DNA of 21,583 nucleotides, taken from assembly GCA_031273385.1 (NCBI GenBank), contig JAISRY010000154.1, positions 1 to 21,583 of the forward strand. The letters run 5' to 3'. Origin of the DNA: Tannerellaceae bacterium. Its GTDB lineage: Bacteria > Bacteroidota > Bacteroidia > Bacteroidales > Tannerellaceae. This document shows, piece by piece, positions 21,502 to 21,583 of the stretch. The first letter of the stretch is position 1. Each line of letters begins with the position of its first letter. The notes under the pieces were generated by a model. The model saw only the letters and a program-made list of their open reading frames with translations. It did no database searches and was not told the DNA's origin. The translations under genes and the position numbers were made by a program.

Positions 21502-21583
21502 TTATTTTATGACTGTTTTCAATAAATTCTTCATACTGACCTTTTCGGCAATGATGCCATGTAGCGTGTTGATGCTGACGCGC
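21502..21583 (-). CDS. 3' end of a gene cut by the window edge
   Basis: Reading the minus strand inward from the edge (frame starting at 21582) gives an open 26-residue tail, RVSINTLHGIIAEKVS then MKNLLKTVIK, ending in TAA at 21502-21504. The stop is five bases before the FKBP ATG, the tight spacing of operon genes here. The fragment is too short to name. Confidence 0.4.
   Translation of the reverse strand, partial: RVSINTLHGIIAEKVSMKNLLKTVIK

Overview
The window looks like a chromosomal segment of a Bacteroidales bacterium, perhaps Tannerellaceae or a relative (a guess from gene content only). The evidence is the gene set (DUF6089 barrel - uppS - bamA - two OmpH/Skp chaperones - murI; DUF1599 - DoxX-like - tpiA - SPOR - folE; a DUF6242-type lipoprotein), the TAnnTTTG -7 boxes typical of Bacteroidetes sigma factor, and the lack of clear Shine-Dalgarno sequences. 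Nearly all large genes lie on the minus strand. Exceptions are an M23-like lipoprotein with its YccF partner and one winged-helix regulator.

Layout: 1-1485 is accessory. It holds dispersed repeat DNA, a remnant of a membrane-protein ORF, a HigBA-type toxin-antitoxin pair (minus), and a mosaic repeat carrying a 22-bp-period array. 1486-3119 (+) encodes the M23-like lipoprotein and YccF. 9943 down to 3122 (-) is an envelope-biogenesis block: DUF6089 barrel, UppS, BamA, two OmpH/Skp proteins, a strong terminator, MurI and a VanX-like D,D-dipeptidase. 10025-11389 (-) is a DUF6242-like lipoprotein. It is divergent from a winged-helix regulator (11607-12605, +) whose promoter carries a perfect palindrome. 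12605-13399 is a gene-free 0.8-kb stretch made almost wholly of repeats. 17134 down to 13394 (-) is the DUF1599 - DoxX-like - tpiA - SPOR - folE operon. 17135-17410 is a second repeat island, partly inverted relative to the first. 20737 down to 17411 (-) is ribF - argE-like - flippase. 20738-20974 carries a promoter-terminator pair on the plus strand that would make an ~80-nt RNA with no ORF. 20975-21583 (-) is an FKBP lipoprotein and the tail of another gene.

Functionally the core is housekeeping. UppS supplies the undecaprenyl carrier, MurI supplies D-glutamate, the M15 and M23 proteins touch peptidoglycan, and BamA, the Skp-like chaperones and the DUF6089 protein deal with outer-membrane proteins. 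TpiA, FolE, RibF and ArgE are central or biosynthetic enzymes.

The most unusual content is intergenic. Three loci share shuffled repeat modules: a GGGTCAACGCATTAAAATG module, a GATTCGTCGTCAT module, a TTACAAACCCGCGC module, arrays of constant 22-bp or 21-bp units with short conserved cores, and a ~399-bp imperfect palindrome whose arm recurs over the stop codon of the flippase gene. I do not recognise these arrays as a named class, and they are not CRISPR.
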